Of a stretch of 64,000 nucleotides of DNA, positions 46,151 through 57,706 are shown piece after piece (the first letter of the stretch is position 1; the number at the start of each line of letters is the position of its first letter). The stretch spans positions 81,650,092 to 81,714,091 of the forward strand of contig CM065818.1 in NCBI GenBank assembly GCA_033398695.1, written 5' to 3'. A model generated the notes under the pieces. The model did no database searches, was not told the origin of the DNA, and saw only the letters and a program-made list of their open reading frames with translations. This DNA comes from Orobanche coerulescens. Its lineage: Eukaryota > Streptophyta > Magnoliopsida > Lamiales > Orobanchaceae. The translations under genes were made by a program, and so were the position numbers.

Positions 46151-46765
46151 TACACACACACACACACAATTTCTCATGCAATACTACCACGTCAAGATTG
46201 TAAGTTCATAAGGGTACTTGCCTCGATCAAAAGACGGTGACACGAACGAAAAGGAAGAATCAAATACGACCATGAGGAACCGGCGAAACCAAACATAACG
46301 ATTCGAAGGATACAATCAAAACCATTTCTAAACGAATACGGAAATGGAATACACCCGAAAACCCACCTATGATTCATGTATATTCGTACAAGAACAACAA
46401 TGAGGGCGGACCACAACCAAACCCTCTCGATTATGCAAAAACCACGAAATATACCATGGCTCCATAGAAAAACTAAGAATATCAACAAGATTAATCATAT
46501 TCATCATGAATTAACCAACAAAACGGATTGAGTCGGACGAAAAACGTGAAAACCCCCAAATCTTCCCCAAAATAGGGTTCTAGAAGATTTACCTTGATTC
46601 AAGAGATAGACGATGATTAAATGATGATAATCTGGTGTTAGAGACTCAAGATCTGGAATATATGATGATAATCGCCCCACTCCAAGTTTCCAATCGCCCA
46701 AATCTCCCAACTCTTGGCCGAGAAAAGAAGAGGAGAAGAAATGAACTATTCTGGGTCAACTCTCT

Positions 46766-47240
46766 GGTTTTTATAACCAGAGGGTTATTAGCGTACGCTA
46801 ACATGTAAAGTTAGCGTGTGCTATCGGCTGATACCCCGGGTCCAAAAAGTTAACACTGCAGTCCAGAACATATAGTTCTGGACCATTAGCGTGTGCTAAC
46901 AGAAATTAGCGTGCGCTAATAGCCTCTCGGTAGTGCGCGCTATCGGGCCATAGCGTGCGCTACCTCGACACCTGACCGAGTCCAGGAGTAAACTGTCCAG
47001 TACTGAACTGTCACGTTAGCGCGCACTACCGGACACCCAGCGCGCACTAGACCTCAACAATAACGTGTTCTAGACAAACGTAGCGTGCGCTAAACTGTTA
47101 GTCCAGAGGACTGAGATCAGAAACAGGCTCACTGCCACTCCCAGGGCTCAACTCGCTAGCGCGCGCTACCAACAACCGTAGCGTGCGCTACATAAGGATG
47201 CTTAGCGTGCGCTATACAATAATATTAGCGCGCGTTAGAC
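46766..47240 (-). promoter_or_regulatory. E5 left LTR: TATA box with TAGCGYRCGCTA array (about 14 copies)
   Basis: The minus strand reads GGTTATAAAAACC at 46778-46766. The first palindrome, TAGCGTACGCTA, lies only ten bases away (46789-46800), and about 14 variants extend to 47236. The motif is near self-complementary. Role as enhancer, insulator or silencing target is unknown. Confidence 0.7.
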
Positions 47241-47532
47241 ATAGGATAACAAAGGTCCTAAACACCGAAACACGACCGAAGCATCAAACGGAACAACACA
47301 ATACGCATGATAACATACAATGGATTTATGAAAACCCCAAAACGGCGGTTCCGAACAACAATTACGAGAATATAATCAATAAGCGACGGAGAAGCCAATA
47401 ATTGCGGAATTGAGTAAAATAAATCCGAAAATAAGTACACCCGAAATACACATACGGTTACACACGAGCCACCAAGACAAGAAAAACACCAAATCGAGAA
47501 AGTACCGGGAAAAGAAAAATACGGATATTACA

Positions 47533-47550
47533 TTCTACCTCTCTAAAAAT
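47533..47550 (-). other. E5 polypurine tract
   Basis: TTCTACCTCTCTAAAAAT on the plus strand, directly after the LTR, followed by the conserved GTTTCGTCCCGAAACTT stretch. Confidence 0.75.
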
Positions 47551-47559
47551 AAGTTTCGT

Positions 47560-48190
47560 CCCGAAACTTAAGAAACAAACAACTCGGGGTACTTAACATG
47601 CATGCTATCCTCGGTTTCCCAAGTTGCCTCCTCGACACCATGCCTCGACCACTAAACCTTGACCAAGGGAATGGTTTTATGCCTCATCCGCTTCTTATGG
47701 TGCTCCAAAATCTTCAAGGGGCGCTCCTCAAAAGTAATATCCTCAGCGATATCAATTTTACCAAAGTCGATGATGTGACTAGGATCCGGAACATATTTCT
47801 CAGTTGGGAAACATGGAAAACTCTATGAACATGACTCAAGGCTAGAGGTAATGCCAACCGGTATGCCAATTCGCCTACCCTCTCGAGAATCTTAAAGGGC
47901 CTAATAAATCTCGAGCTCAACTTTCCCTTCCTCCCGAAGCGTAAAACCCCTTTCGTCGGCGACACCTTTAGCAAAGCGTGGTCCCCCATTTGGAATTCCA
48001 AAGGTCCACAACAAACATCAGCATACGACTTCTGTCGACTCTGAGCAGTCAACATCCTCTCACGAATCACTTCCACCTTCTGCCTCGTCTCCATAACGAT
48101 ATCTGGTTCGGTCCCAACCAAATCGGATGCCTCATTCCAACAAATCGGTGATCGACAATGCCGCCCATAAAGTGCCTCATACGGTGCCAT
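47560..48190 (-). pseudogene. E5 integrase C-terminus and chromo-like module
   Basis: The frame 47714-48190 starts MAPYEALYGRHCRSP and contains [36 protein letters not shown] and [14 protein letters not shown] frameshift at about 47800 separates it from the chromo tail near 47590-47680 (WSRH..EEATWE type). The GPF motif is altered to RPF. Confidence 0.85.
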
Positions 48191-48830
48191 GTGAATCTAC
48201 GTGTGCTAACTATTTTTGTACGTGAACTTGATCAATGGTAAATGCTCCTCCCAGTCACTGCTCCAATCGAGAGCACAAGCGCGCAACATATCCTGAAACG
48301 TCTAGATAGTGCGCTCCGACTGCCTATCCGACTGAGGATGAAAAGAAGTGCTCAGACGCAAACGAGTACCCAATGCCTTATGTACTGCCTGCCAAAAGTG
48401 CGATACAAAACGGCTATCCCGATCTAAAACAATAGACTTCGGAGTACCATAAAGTCTCACAATCTGCACAATAAATACCCGAGCCAGCTTTTTTGGACCC
48501 CAAGTATCCTTGATACCCAGAAAATGTGCCGACTTGGTCAGACGATCCACGATCACCCAAACCATATTCATGCGCGATCTCGATCTCGGCAGGCTCGTGA
48601 TGAAGTCCATCGAAATATCTTCCAATTTCCATTCCGGGACGGGAAGCGATTGTAATAACCCAGCCGGTCGTTGATGCTCGATTTTGACCTGTTGACAAGT
48701 CAAACATCTCGCTACAAACCGTGCGACCTCCTCCTTCATATCATTCCACCAAAAATTCCTCCTCAGGTCCTTGTACATCTTACTCGAACCAGGATGAACG
48801 GAGTAAGGCGTGGCATGGGCCTCTCACAAA
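48191..48830 (-). pseudogene. E5 integrase
   Basis: The frame 48302-48778 has MYKDLRRNFWWNDMKEEVA, CLTCQQVK of the zinc-binding fold, SMDFITSLPRS (first Asp), VLDRDSRFVSHFW (second Asp) and QSERTI (Glu). The next codon is TAG in place of the glutamine of relatives. GQ in the DGQSER block is changed to RQ. Confidence 0.9.
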
Positions 48831-49564
48831 ATACTCTGCCTCAATTCCAAGTCGTTCGGTACACAGAGCCGACTCTGGAATCTCAACAAACCATCCTCGT
48901 GAATCACAAACCCGGGAGACTTCCCCTTGAGAACATTTTCCCGAATCTGAGAAATCATCGGATCCTCTAATTGCTTTAGTTTAATTTCATCGACCAACGA
49001 TGATGAAATCTTTAAAGCGCAAAGTTGTCTGACCGCTCCCGGAAATAAAATCTCAACATCCAAATCTATCAAGACCCGCTGAAGCTCAGATTGAGACGTA
49101 AGGATCTCAAGTGTCCTCAACGCAACTGGTTTCCGACTCAAGGCGTCGGACACGACGTTCGCCTTTCCCGAATGATAAAGGATTTCGAGGTCATAATCCT
49201 TGATCAACTCCAACCACATCCTCTTTCTCATACTCAACTCTTGCTGAGTAAATATATACTTCAGACTTTTATGATCGGTAAAAATCTGACATGCGGAGCC
49301 AAATAGATAGTGACGCCAAATCTTGAGCGCAAAGACAACTGCCTCTAATTCCAAATCGTGAGTAGGGTAGTTAAGCTCGTACGGCCTCAACTGTCTCGAT
49401 GCGTAAGCAATGGTCTTGCCGTGCTGCATCAATACGCACCCAAGACCCTGACCCGAAGCGTCACTATAAACAACAAAACCCTCATTGCCACACGACAATG
49501 CTAAAACCGGGGCTGAAGTTAAATGCCTCTTCAGCTCCTCAAAACTCGCCTGCCTCTCGTCATG
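48824..49564 (-). pseudogene. E5 RNase H
   Basis: The frame of 224 residues: [73 protein letters not shown], then the linker to integrase. Catalytic Asp residues are present. An upstream TAG near 49566 separates it from RT. Confidence 0.92.
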
Positions 49565-50338
49565 CTAGACGAACGTCTTAGACTTCTGAAGCAACTGCGT
49601 AAGCAGTCGAGCTAGTTTCGAGAAACCCTCGACGAACCTATGGTAGTAGCCCGCCAAACCCAAGAAACTACGAACCTCCTTCACGTTCTTAGGCGGTGCC
49701 CAGTCCAACACTGCCTCGACCTTCTGCGGATCCACACAGACTCCCTCGGCTGAAATCACGTGACCTAGAAACATCACTTCCTTCAGCCAGAACTCACATT
49801 TCGAGAACTTTGCATAGAGTTGCTCGGTCCTCAGAATGTCTAATACTACCCGCAGATGATGCGCTCGCTCCTCCCCGTTCCTCGAATACATAAAAATATC
49901 GTCAATGAAGACAGCGACACACTTATCCAAATACTTAAAAACCTAGTTCATCAACTGCATGAACACCGCCGGCGCGTTGGTCAACCCGAAAGTCATGACC
50001 ACAAACTCATAATGTCCGTATCTCGTCCGAAAAGCTATTTTCGGCACATCCGACTCCTTCACCCGAAGCTGATAGTACCCCAATCTCAAGTCGATATTCG
50101 AGGATACCGTAGCTCCCTGCAGCTGATCGAACAAGTCATTAATCCTCCACAATGGATAATTGTTCTTGATGGTCACCTTGTTTAGCTCGCGATAGTCAAT
50201 ACACAAACGCAGTGAACCATCCTTCTTCCGCACAAACCGAACCGGTGCGCCCCAAGGCGAAGCGCTCGGTCGAATATACCCTGACTCAAGAAGCTCACTC
50301 AACTGCTTCTTCAACTCAGCCATCTCGGAAGGTGCCAT
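49565..50338 (-). pseudogene. E5 reverse transcriptase
   Basis: 50338-49943: [58 protein letters not shown] follows LMN, where relatives have glutamine. The next piece (49930-49565) has [15 protein letters not shown] and [20 protein letters not shown]. The catalytic Asp pair is intact and VVMPFG is changed to VVMTFG. Confidence 0.92.
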
Positions 50339-50394
50339 GCGATATGGCGCCTTCGAAATCGGAGCCGCACCCGGCTCTAACTCGATAGCAAACT

Positions 50395-51170
50395 CTACCT
50401 CAGGTCCGATGGCAACCCCGGTAACTTGTCAGGAAAAATGTCAGGAAATTCACAAACAACTGGAATCGATGAAAGCTCGACTCCACCACTCTCCACCTTC
50501 AAGGTATAGCACCAATAACTAGTACACCCCTTTCGCAGGAGTCTCATCGCCTTCAAGGTGTTAATAACAAACTTTTGGTTTCCCCTCTTTTGCCCTGCGA
50601 AAGAGTGCTCGGTGGCGTCCTCGACTAACATAGTGATGGTTCTCGTGCGGTAGTTCATGATCGCACCATGCCGCTCGATCCAATCATCCCCAAGAATTAA
50701 ATCCTCACCCTCAATACCCACAACAATAAGATCAGAGAGCCAAGCCCTCTCGCAAATAAACACATAACAGTCCCGGACCTCCTGATAACCAACGATCCTA
50801 TCACCGCTAAGAAGCTTAACGATGAAAGGCTCACAAGGCGTCAAACAGTAGAGACCCAAACAGCGCAAACAATCCAAGGAGATGAATGAATGCGTAGCAC
50901 CCGAATCAAAAAGCACACTGACAGGATGAGAATGAATGTGAACGGTACCTGTAGCTACGGTGGCAGCTGGGTCATCGGCCCTCCTCATCTCATAGACACG
51001 TGGGTTGGCGGAGCTAACACTGGAAGCTCCCCCCTTAGTGGGCTGACCCCGACCTCTCCCTCGACTAGCACTCGGTGGAGATTGAGAAGCAAATGATCCT
51101 TGATTCACACTTGGTTCCCTAGGCACCGGAATGGAAGCCCGGGCACCAAGAATTCTCTCTCTCCAAAACA
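50395..51170 (-). pseudogene. E5 Gag tail and aspartic protease
   Basis: Begins in an Arg/Gly/Pro-rich Gag tail (SRGRGRGQPTKGGASS), then RVYEMRRADDP and the protease active site VLFDSGATHSFIS, with the later block EDLILGDDWIERHGAIMNY. No zinc knuckle or capsid remains, because the 5' gag is deleted. The first ~12 codons of this frame are read from LTR sequence across the deletion joint. The E6 protease is a diverged relative. Confidence 0.9.
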
Positions 51171-52650
51171 CATTTGTAAAATGCACCACAATTAACCGCG
51201 GACCCACCCCTCCATGGACCCATACCGAGACCCCGTCGGATCGAACCCATAGTTGTTAAAAGCAAGATCACGGATCCACCCCTCCATGGACCCCTACCGA
51301 GACCCCATCGGATCTAACCCATAGTGAGCATACACAAATACAATTTCACATGCAATACTACCATGTCAAGATTGTAAGTTCATAAGGGTACTTGCCTAGA
51401 TCAAAAGACGGTGACACGAACGGAAAGGAAGAATCAAATACGACCACGAAGAACCGGAGAAACCGAACCTAACGATTCTAAGGATACAATCACAACCATT
51501 TCTAAACAAATACGAAAATGGAATATACCTGAAAACCCACCTATGATTCATGTATATTCGTACAAAAATAACAACGAGGGCAGGCCACAACCAAACCCTC
51601 TCGATTACAGAAAAACCACGAAATGTACCATGAATCCGTAGGAAAACTAAGAATATCAACAAGATTAATCATATTCATCATGAATTAACCAACAAAACGG
51701 ATCAAGTCGGACGAAAAACGTGAAAACCCCCAAATCTTCCCCAAAATAAGGTTCTAGAAGATTTACCTTGATTGAAGAGGTAAAAGATGATTAAATGATG
51801 ATAATCTGGTGTTAGAGACTCAAGATCTTGAATATATGATGATAATCAGCCCACTCCAAGTTTCCAATCGCCCAAATCGCCCAACTCTCGGCCGCGAAAA
51901 GAAGAGGAGAAGAAATGAACTATTCTGGGTCAACTCTCTTGTTTTTATAACCAGAGGGTTATTAGCGTGCGCTAACATGTAAAGTTAGCGTGCACTATCG
52001 GCTGATACCCTGGGTCCAGAAAGTTAACACCCCAGTCCAGAACCTATAATTCTAGAACCTTAGCGTCCGTTAACAGGAAATTAGCATGCGCTAACAGCCT
52101 CTCGGTAGCGCGCGCTATCGGGCCATAATGTGCGCTACCTGGGCACCTGATCGAGTCCAGGAGTAAACTGTCCAGTACTGGACTGTCGCGTTAGCATGTG
52201 CTACCGGACACCCAACACGCGCTAGACCTCATCAATAACGTGCACTAGACAAACGTAGCATGCGCTAAATCATTAGTCCAGAGGACTGAGATCAGAAACA
52301 GGCTCACTGCCACTCCTAGGGCTCAGCTCGCTAGCGCGCGCTACCAACAAGCGTTAGGCACAAAATAACAATGGTCATAAACACCGAAACACCACCGAAG
52401 CATCAAACGGAACAACACAATACGCATGATAACATACAATGGATTTATGGCAACCTTGAAACGGCGGTTCCGACCAACAATTACGAGAATCAGATCAATA
52501 AGCAACAGAGAAGCCAACAATTGCGGAATTGAGTAAAATAAATCTGAAAATAAGTACTCCCAAAATACACATACGGTTACACACGAGCCACCAATACAAG
52601 AAAACACCAAATCGAGAAAGTGCCGGAAAAAGAAAAATGTGGATATTACA
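51171..52650 (-). repeat. E5 right LTR, truncated
   Basis: It begins with ACACATTTGTAAAATGCACC, matching the left LTR from about 45988, and runs to GTGGATATTACA. The array has fewer palindromes (about 11; the last units of the left LTR near 47180-47236 are missing). Confidence 0.92.
51941..52345 (-). promoter_or_regulatory. E5 right LTR: TATA box with TAGCGYRCGCTA array
   Basis: Minus-strand GGTTATAAAAAC at 51953-51941, with the array starting at 51963 and ending at about 52343. Confidence 0.68.
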
Positions 52651-53327
52651 CGGCCAATATTGGGAGTCATAAGGAGAGCTAGGTTCCTAGTCCAATTCGG
52701 TGGGTTCCGAGGCTAACTGACCGATTGATTGATTATCTGATTGCTATCATGATTGAATATTTGGAAACTTAATTTTATCTACGGGGTTGGATAATTATTG
52801 TTATTAAGCAAATGAGTAAAGCTTATTTCTAAAATTGTACAAATTATTTTGATAAACCAAGGCAAATATTATTTCATCATTTACAAATCGGCGGACATGC
52901 ATCACTCAAAGCCTTGGAAGAAAACAAGCCGCACTTGAACACCATCACCCACTCAATGAGATATTTTCTCTGACCCCACCGTTTCCCTTTTAAACCATAC
53001 GGTGACGCAGGAGAAGAAGACCTTGTAGGAGAGACTGATTAGATCATCCCGCGGCCAAGACTTAGATTTCTGTCGTTATCTTGAATGTAATAAGCAAGTT
53101 GTATTACGCACTTTAAATTGTTGTTCTATTTTTGCTGCAACCTTGTAATTCATATATTATCCTTTTGTATTAACTAATCTTAGAATCCCCGGGCTAATAT
53201 CGTTACCTTGAATTTTATCCTATCTTTATTGAGCTTCCGCCATTTATTCCGTGTACTTATTCCAATAAATCGAATGATCGACCGATGCGTCACGCCCTCA
53301 TCCTTCATGATGTTTGGGGACGTGATA
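52651..53327 (+). repeat. E7 5' LTR, distal segment
   Basis: It resumes E7 after the target duplication (CGGCC). It ends GGGGACGTGATA, close to the GGGGCGTGACA LTR end common in plant chromoviruses, with the last CA apparently changed to TA. It contains no coding frame. Confidence 0.65.
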
Positions 53328-53331
53328 GGAG

Positions 53332-53344
53332 TGGTATCGGAGCC
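53332..53344 (+). other. E7 primer-binding site
   Basis: TGGTATCGGAGCC, one mismatch from the initiator-Met site, four bases after the presumed LTR end. Confidence 0.82.
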
Positions 53345-53845
53345 CGATATGTAAAGGACACTTACAACGAGCTAACCAGGATAAGATTCTTGAGACATAG
53401 ATGGGATTTCCACATAGGACGAAGTAAACATATAGAATTGAGACTTAGAAGATTAAACTAATCCCTTTTAGACTCTTCTCTATTTACTTGAAAAGCGAAG
53501 CTAGTTCAAATCTCATATTTTCGCCAGCTACTTAAGTGGCTATGGCATTCTCAACTCATATCAGTTGTTCGAAATCGGTCATAATGAATGGGAATAATTC
53601 CATTCCGTTGTTCAAATCACGTCACTATTCACTTGGAATAGAGCAAAATTGAGTAATTCCTTTAAACTCCACTAAATTTCATTCTTTTTTTACATGAAGT
53701 GTTAGTGTCATTGTCACTTATATGTCATGAGCATATTCATTGAGTCATCAAGTTCGAAATCCTGATGATTATTCATGCTTGGTTGTCTTTATATTTGGTT
53801 GGGATAGACCGTGACTGATACTGACTTAGTTGTTTTGTTATTTAG
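53345..53845 (+). other. E7 untranslated leader
   Basis: T-rich, non-coding. It ends with a TTTTGTTATTTAG acceptor-like stretch just before the leader frame. Confidence 0.45.
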
Positions 53846-54436
53846 ATAGCTAGGGGTAAGCAGCCGGTTGATGAGACCCAGAACAACTCTGACACTCCAC
53901 GATCGATTAGCGAGGAGCAGCTATGACAGGCACTAGCTCAGATTGAGAGCGTTACGATATCCCTTGTGGATGCGCTGACCTTGACTGACACCCATGAGAG
54001 ACATATCCAATCATTGAGGGACGCTATCGCCCGTGTACATCAGGACGCATCAACATTCCGCAGTCAGAGGAACGAACTACTTGAAGCACTAGAGCATATG
54101 AGACCGGAGTACTTGGAGCTAGAGCGTAAAGTGGAATCCCTGGAGAGTCAGCTACGACTAAAGGGTCGGACCATTGCCCAACTTCGCAGTACCAAATTCT
54201 TCCAGATGCATAAGATCAAAATGCTGGAGAAAACGTTCCGTTCCACCCGTCACGAGCATGAAGAATTCCAGATGGTGGCCAAAAAAAGTTAGCTATGGTG
54301 ATGCGACTATTACCAGACTCCACGACTGAGGTAGGGGGGTGTCACAGTCTCCACCGATGGACCCTATGCATTTTGAGGAGAATCCGGAGGAGGACTTCGA
54401 GGAGGATCTGGAGGAGGACCCCGAGGAGGATCCCTA
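53846..54436 (+). pseudogene. E7 leader ORF: predicted coiled-coil protein with acidic tail, upstream of gag
   Basis: The frame opens at about 53846 (ARGKQPVDETQ), has one TGA at 53925, and stays open at 53966-54292. There MDALTLTDTHERHIQSLRDA, LLEALEHMRPEYLELERKVE and LESQLRLKGRTIAQLRST show heptad-like leucine and charge spacing. A Glu/Asp-rich tail (EENPEEDFEEDLEEDPEEDP) follows at 54372-54435 in another frame; runs of A7 (54281) and G6 (54334) are likely frameshift points. I do not recognise the family. It may be an additional chromovirus ORF, or a captured host fragment. Confidence 0.5.
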
Positions 54437-54746
54437 AGGAGGATGTGAGGATGGGTTCCGGAGAGGATTAGAGACTTGGTTTTGAAGTTATGTTATTTAT
54501 TTCTATTTGATGTTTTTCCTAGAATGTATGACTAAATGACTGAATTTCATATTTTGGTATGTTACGGCTATGTATTAACGATAAACTTGTTCGAATATGA
54601 TGGTCTTGAATAATAGAATAATGTAGTTATTGATAGCAACGATTGTCATTTGTTATGCACTCAGTTAGTTTTATATATTAACTTGATTCATCAACAAATC
54701 GTCAAACAATAACTAACTTCTATCATATTCTATCAATTTATTGTAG
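54437..54746 (+). other. E7 spacer between leader ORF and gag
   Basis: AT-rich non-coding sequence ending CAATTTATTGTAG directly before the gag ATG, which looks like a splice acceptor. Confidence 0.45.
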
Positions 54747-55828
54747 ATGACCGATAAATGTAGAGGACGTCCACGAGTTAACCACGATGAACAGTCAAAT
54801 CAACGAGCTAACAATCCTAATCCATTATCACCGCGAGGTGGGGACGTAAATGATGCTATTGCACAAGCCTTAACTCAACTAACAAACTTTCTACAGTAAC
54901 AAGCAGCCAATAACCAAATTGCTGGTGGGGCGCAAGATCGCATGCTTGAAAAATTTCTACGCTTCAGTCCAACAATATTTAACTGATAACCTTATGACAT
55001 TAAGATGGAATCATGGGTGGAGTAAATGGAGAACATAATTAATGCGTCACAGTATACTGACGAACAACGCATATCATTGGCCACATTCAGACTTAAGGCT
55101 GCCGCACATGATTGGTGGAAGTTCGTTAGTGCACGCTGGATAAGAGAGGATCGTGTCAGAACATGGGCCAACTTCCTAACTGATTTCCGAACCCACTACA
55201 TTTCAGCAGTAGCTAGAGAGGCTCGGCGAGATGAGTCTTACCATCTAAAGCAAGGGTTTTCGACTGTCTCACAGTACAAAGCTCAATTCAATAGGTTATC
55301 CAAATATGCGCCTGGATTAGTGTCAACTGAGGAAAATAAGGTTTATATGTTTATATGAGGGCTGAGATTCATACTTCAGCAGAATCTCCTGACTACATTT
55401 GGCGAGGCAGTTGAAGCAGCAACTCGAATTGAGAATGGAACAGCAAGACTGACACAACAGCAAAACCTACGTTCTGGAAATTCCAAGAGACCTGCGAATG
55501 GATCAACAATGAAATATCCACAGAAATTCCGTAAGACAGGAGCGAAGGTAAACCCGAGCGAAACGAGAACACATGACCCTAACAAAACAGCACCTCCCTG
55601 CCCGCATTGTGAAAAGAAACGGCACAAAGCTAGTGAATGTTGGAAGATGTTGGGGAAGTGCCTGAAGTGTGGCAGCAAACAACACCAAATCAAGTACTGC
55701 CCGAAAGTGGAAAACCGAACTAATAAACCAGCTATTGTGGCAAAGCCTGTGAACAATAAGGGAAAGGCTCCGACTCGTTTTTCTGCCCTAGCCGGACATG
55801 AGGCTCCTGGAAACAATGACGTGGTGTA
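54747..55828 (+). pseudogene. E7 Gag
   Basis: It starts MTDKCRGRPRVNHDEQSN at 54747. Capsid block: YTDEQRISLATFRLKAAAHD followed by WWKFV, then SYHLKQGFSTVSQYKAQFN. The C-terminal double zinc knuckle has CPHCEKKRHKASEC and CLKCGSKQHQIKYC. In-frame stops occur near 54897, 54984 and 55019, with a frameshift between 55358 and 55380. It ends TAA at 55828. It would package genomic RNA. Confidence 0.9.
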
Positions 55829-57084
55829 AGGTACACTTCTCATATCAAACCACTCAGCACATACACTCATTGATCCAGGGTCATCACATTCATTCGTTGC
55901 ACCACAATTTTCTGAAAAACTAAACATGCAATTAGACTATCTGCCTATATGCCTTGAAGTATCTACCCCCAATGGGTATTAGTCAATTAACTGATAGAGT
56001 GCAAAATATATGTGATATAGTAATCAGTGGTAACTGCTTTCCCGCGGATTTAGTAGTACTTCCCATACTAGAATATGATGTCATTCTAGGAATGGATTGG
56101 CTGTTAAAACATTTCGCACAATTAAATTGTCACTCTAAGATAGTTAGGTTTTGTGAACCTAACAAACCAGTAGTGGAACTGGTTGGGAATGCTAGAATCA
56201 ACACAACACTTATTATATCAACCGTCAAAGCTAGAAAGGCTGTTACCAAAGGTGCAACCGAGTTTTTAGCTTTCATTATCAATAAACCCAAGAGTAAGAC
56301 ATATATAGAAATCATACGAGTGGTGTCCGAATACACTGAAATATTTCCTGAAGAACTAAGCTCCTTGCCACCAGATAGAGAGGTCGAGTTCAATATTGAG
56401 ATCATGCTCGGGAAGGCACCCATAGCAAAAGCACCATATCGAATGACACTATTGGAGCTACAAGAGTTGAAGGTACAACTACAGAAATTACTTGATGTGG
56501 TATTTGTTCAACCCAGTGTATCACCATGGGGAGCTCCAGTACTGTTCGTTAAGAAGAAGGATGGGACATTGAGACTTTTCATAGACTACCGCGAACTCAA
56601 CAACATCACCATTAGTAATAAGTATCCTCTAGATGAACAATTTGATCGACTTCAAGGAGCCACAATATACTCTAAATTCGATTTTCGACAAGGATACTAC
56701 CAGTTGAAGATTAAAAATGAAGATGTTCCTAAAACCTTATTCCAAACTAGATATCGCCACTATGAGTTTATAGTGATGCCTTTTGGACTCACGAATGCTC
56801 CTGAAGGATTTATGGATTTAATGCACATAGTATTTCAACCATATCTTGACCGGTTCGTAGTGATATTTATTTATGACATACTCGTGTACTCCAAATCGGA
56901 GAAAGATCATGAGGAACACCTGAGACTAGTGCTAGAAACACTAAGGCGTCACAAGTTGTACGCCAAGTACAGCAAGTGCGAATTCTGGTTGAGGGAAGTG
57001 GTGTTTTTAGGTCACATTGTCTTTGGAGAAGGAATTGAAGTATATCCATCCAAGATTGAAGCTATTCTGGATTTGAAGAGCTAG
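55829..57084 (+). pseudogene. E7 aspartic protease and reverse transcriptase
   Basis: The protease begins after Gag with LIDPGSSHSFVAP (55866-55905), the same DPG variant as in E2. The large frame 55954-57084 has [53 protein letters not shown] and [14 protein letters not shown]. At the catalytic site it reads [11 protein letters not shown], so the first Asp of the conserved pair is Tyr. Several residues are also lost near [11 protein letters not shown]. The RT would be inactive even with an intact frame. Confidence 0.92.
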
Positions 57085-57706
57085 AAAATGTCACCGAGAT
57101 CAGAAGCTTCTTGGACTTGCGGGTTACTATCGTAAATTCATCAAGGACTTCTCGAAGATAGCAGGACCTCTCACCCGACTAACCTAAAAACAAGTCAAAT
57201 TTGAATGGTTAGATAAGTGCGAAGCGAGTTTTCAAGAACTCAAAAAGAGGCTTACTACTGCACCAATACTAAGGCTTCCAGAAGGAACCCATGGATTAGT
57301 CGTCTATAGTGATGCCTCAAAGGAAGGCCTTGGTGCAGTACTAATGCAAAATGGAAAAGTAACTGCGTATGCTTCCAAGAAGTTCAAAACGCACGAGAGA
57401 AACTATCCAACGCATGACCTTGAGCTTGCAGCAATAGTCTTTGACTTAAAGAGATGGTGACACCATTTGTACGGTGCTGAATTCACAGTGTTTACGGACT
57501 ATAAAAGTCTCAAGTACCTATTTTCTCAGAAGGAACTTAACCTCCGACAGAGAAGATGGGTAGAACTTTTAGAAGATTATTATTGTGAGATTCAACATCA
57601 TCTAGGAAAGGTAAAGATCGTGGCTGATGCCTTAAGTAGGAAGGCTAGGGTGGCCCGACTAATGGTACGAGAATGGCAAGCTCTTGAGGAACTAAGCTGC
57701 CTATAA
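57085..57706 (+). pseudogene. E7 RNase H
   Basis: [19 protein letters not shown] (57298-57355), [20 protein letters not shown], then TGA at 57458 in an RW-HHLYG block, then [20 protein letters not shown] and [11 protein letters not shown] frameshift near 57080-57110 separates it from RT, and a TAA stands at 57187. Confidence 0.9.

Larger units (their letters stand above)
45479..47532 (-). repeat. E5 left LTR (3' LTR), complete
   Basis: The LTR is 2054 bp, from TGTAACACCCCC to GGATATTACA. Its first 60 bp match the reversed end of the E6 LTR. It carries paired repeats at 46010-46150 and the palindrome array at 46789-47236. Confidence 0.94.
45479..52650 (-). mobile_element. E5: Ty3/gypsy chromovirus, gag, primer-binding site and part of the 5' LTR deleted
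   Basis: It has a complete left (3') LTR, polypurine tract, chromo module, integrase, RNase H, RT and protease on the minus strand. At about 51165-51175 the protease-side coding sequence runs directly into LTR sequence equivalent to 45988. So the first ~510 bp of the right LTR (in plus-strand order), the primer-binding site and most of gag are gone. The remaining LTR continues to TATTACA at 52650. Confidence 0.93.

Noticed and set aside
55376..55927. Minus-strand open frame of 183 residues
   Set aside because: It lies antisense to E7 Gag and protease and has no recognisable domain.
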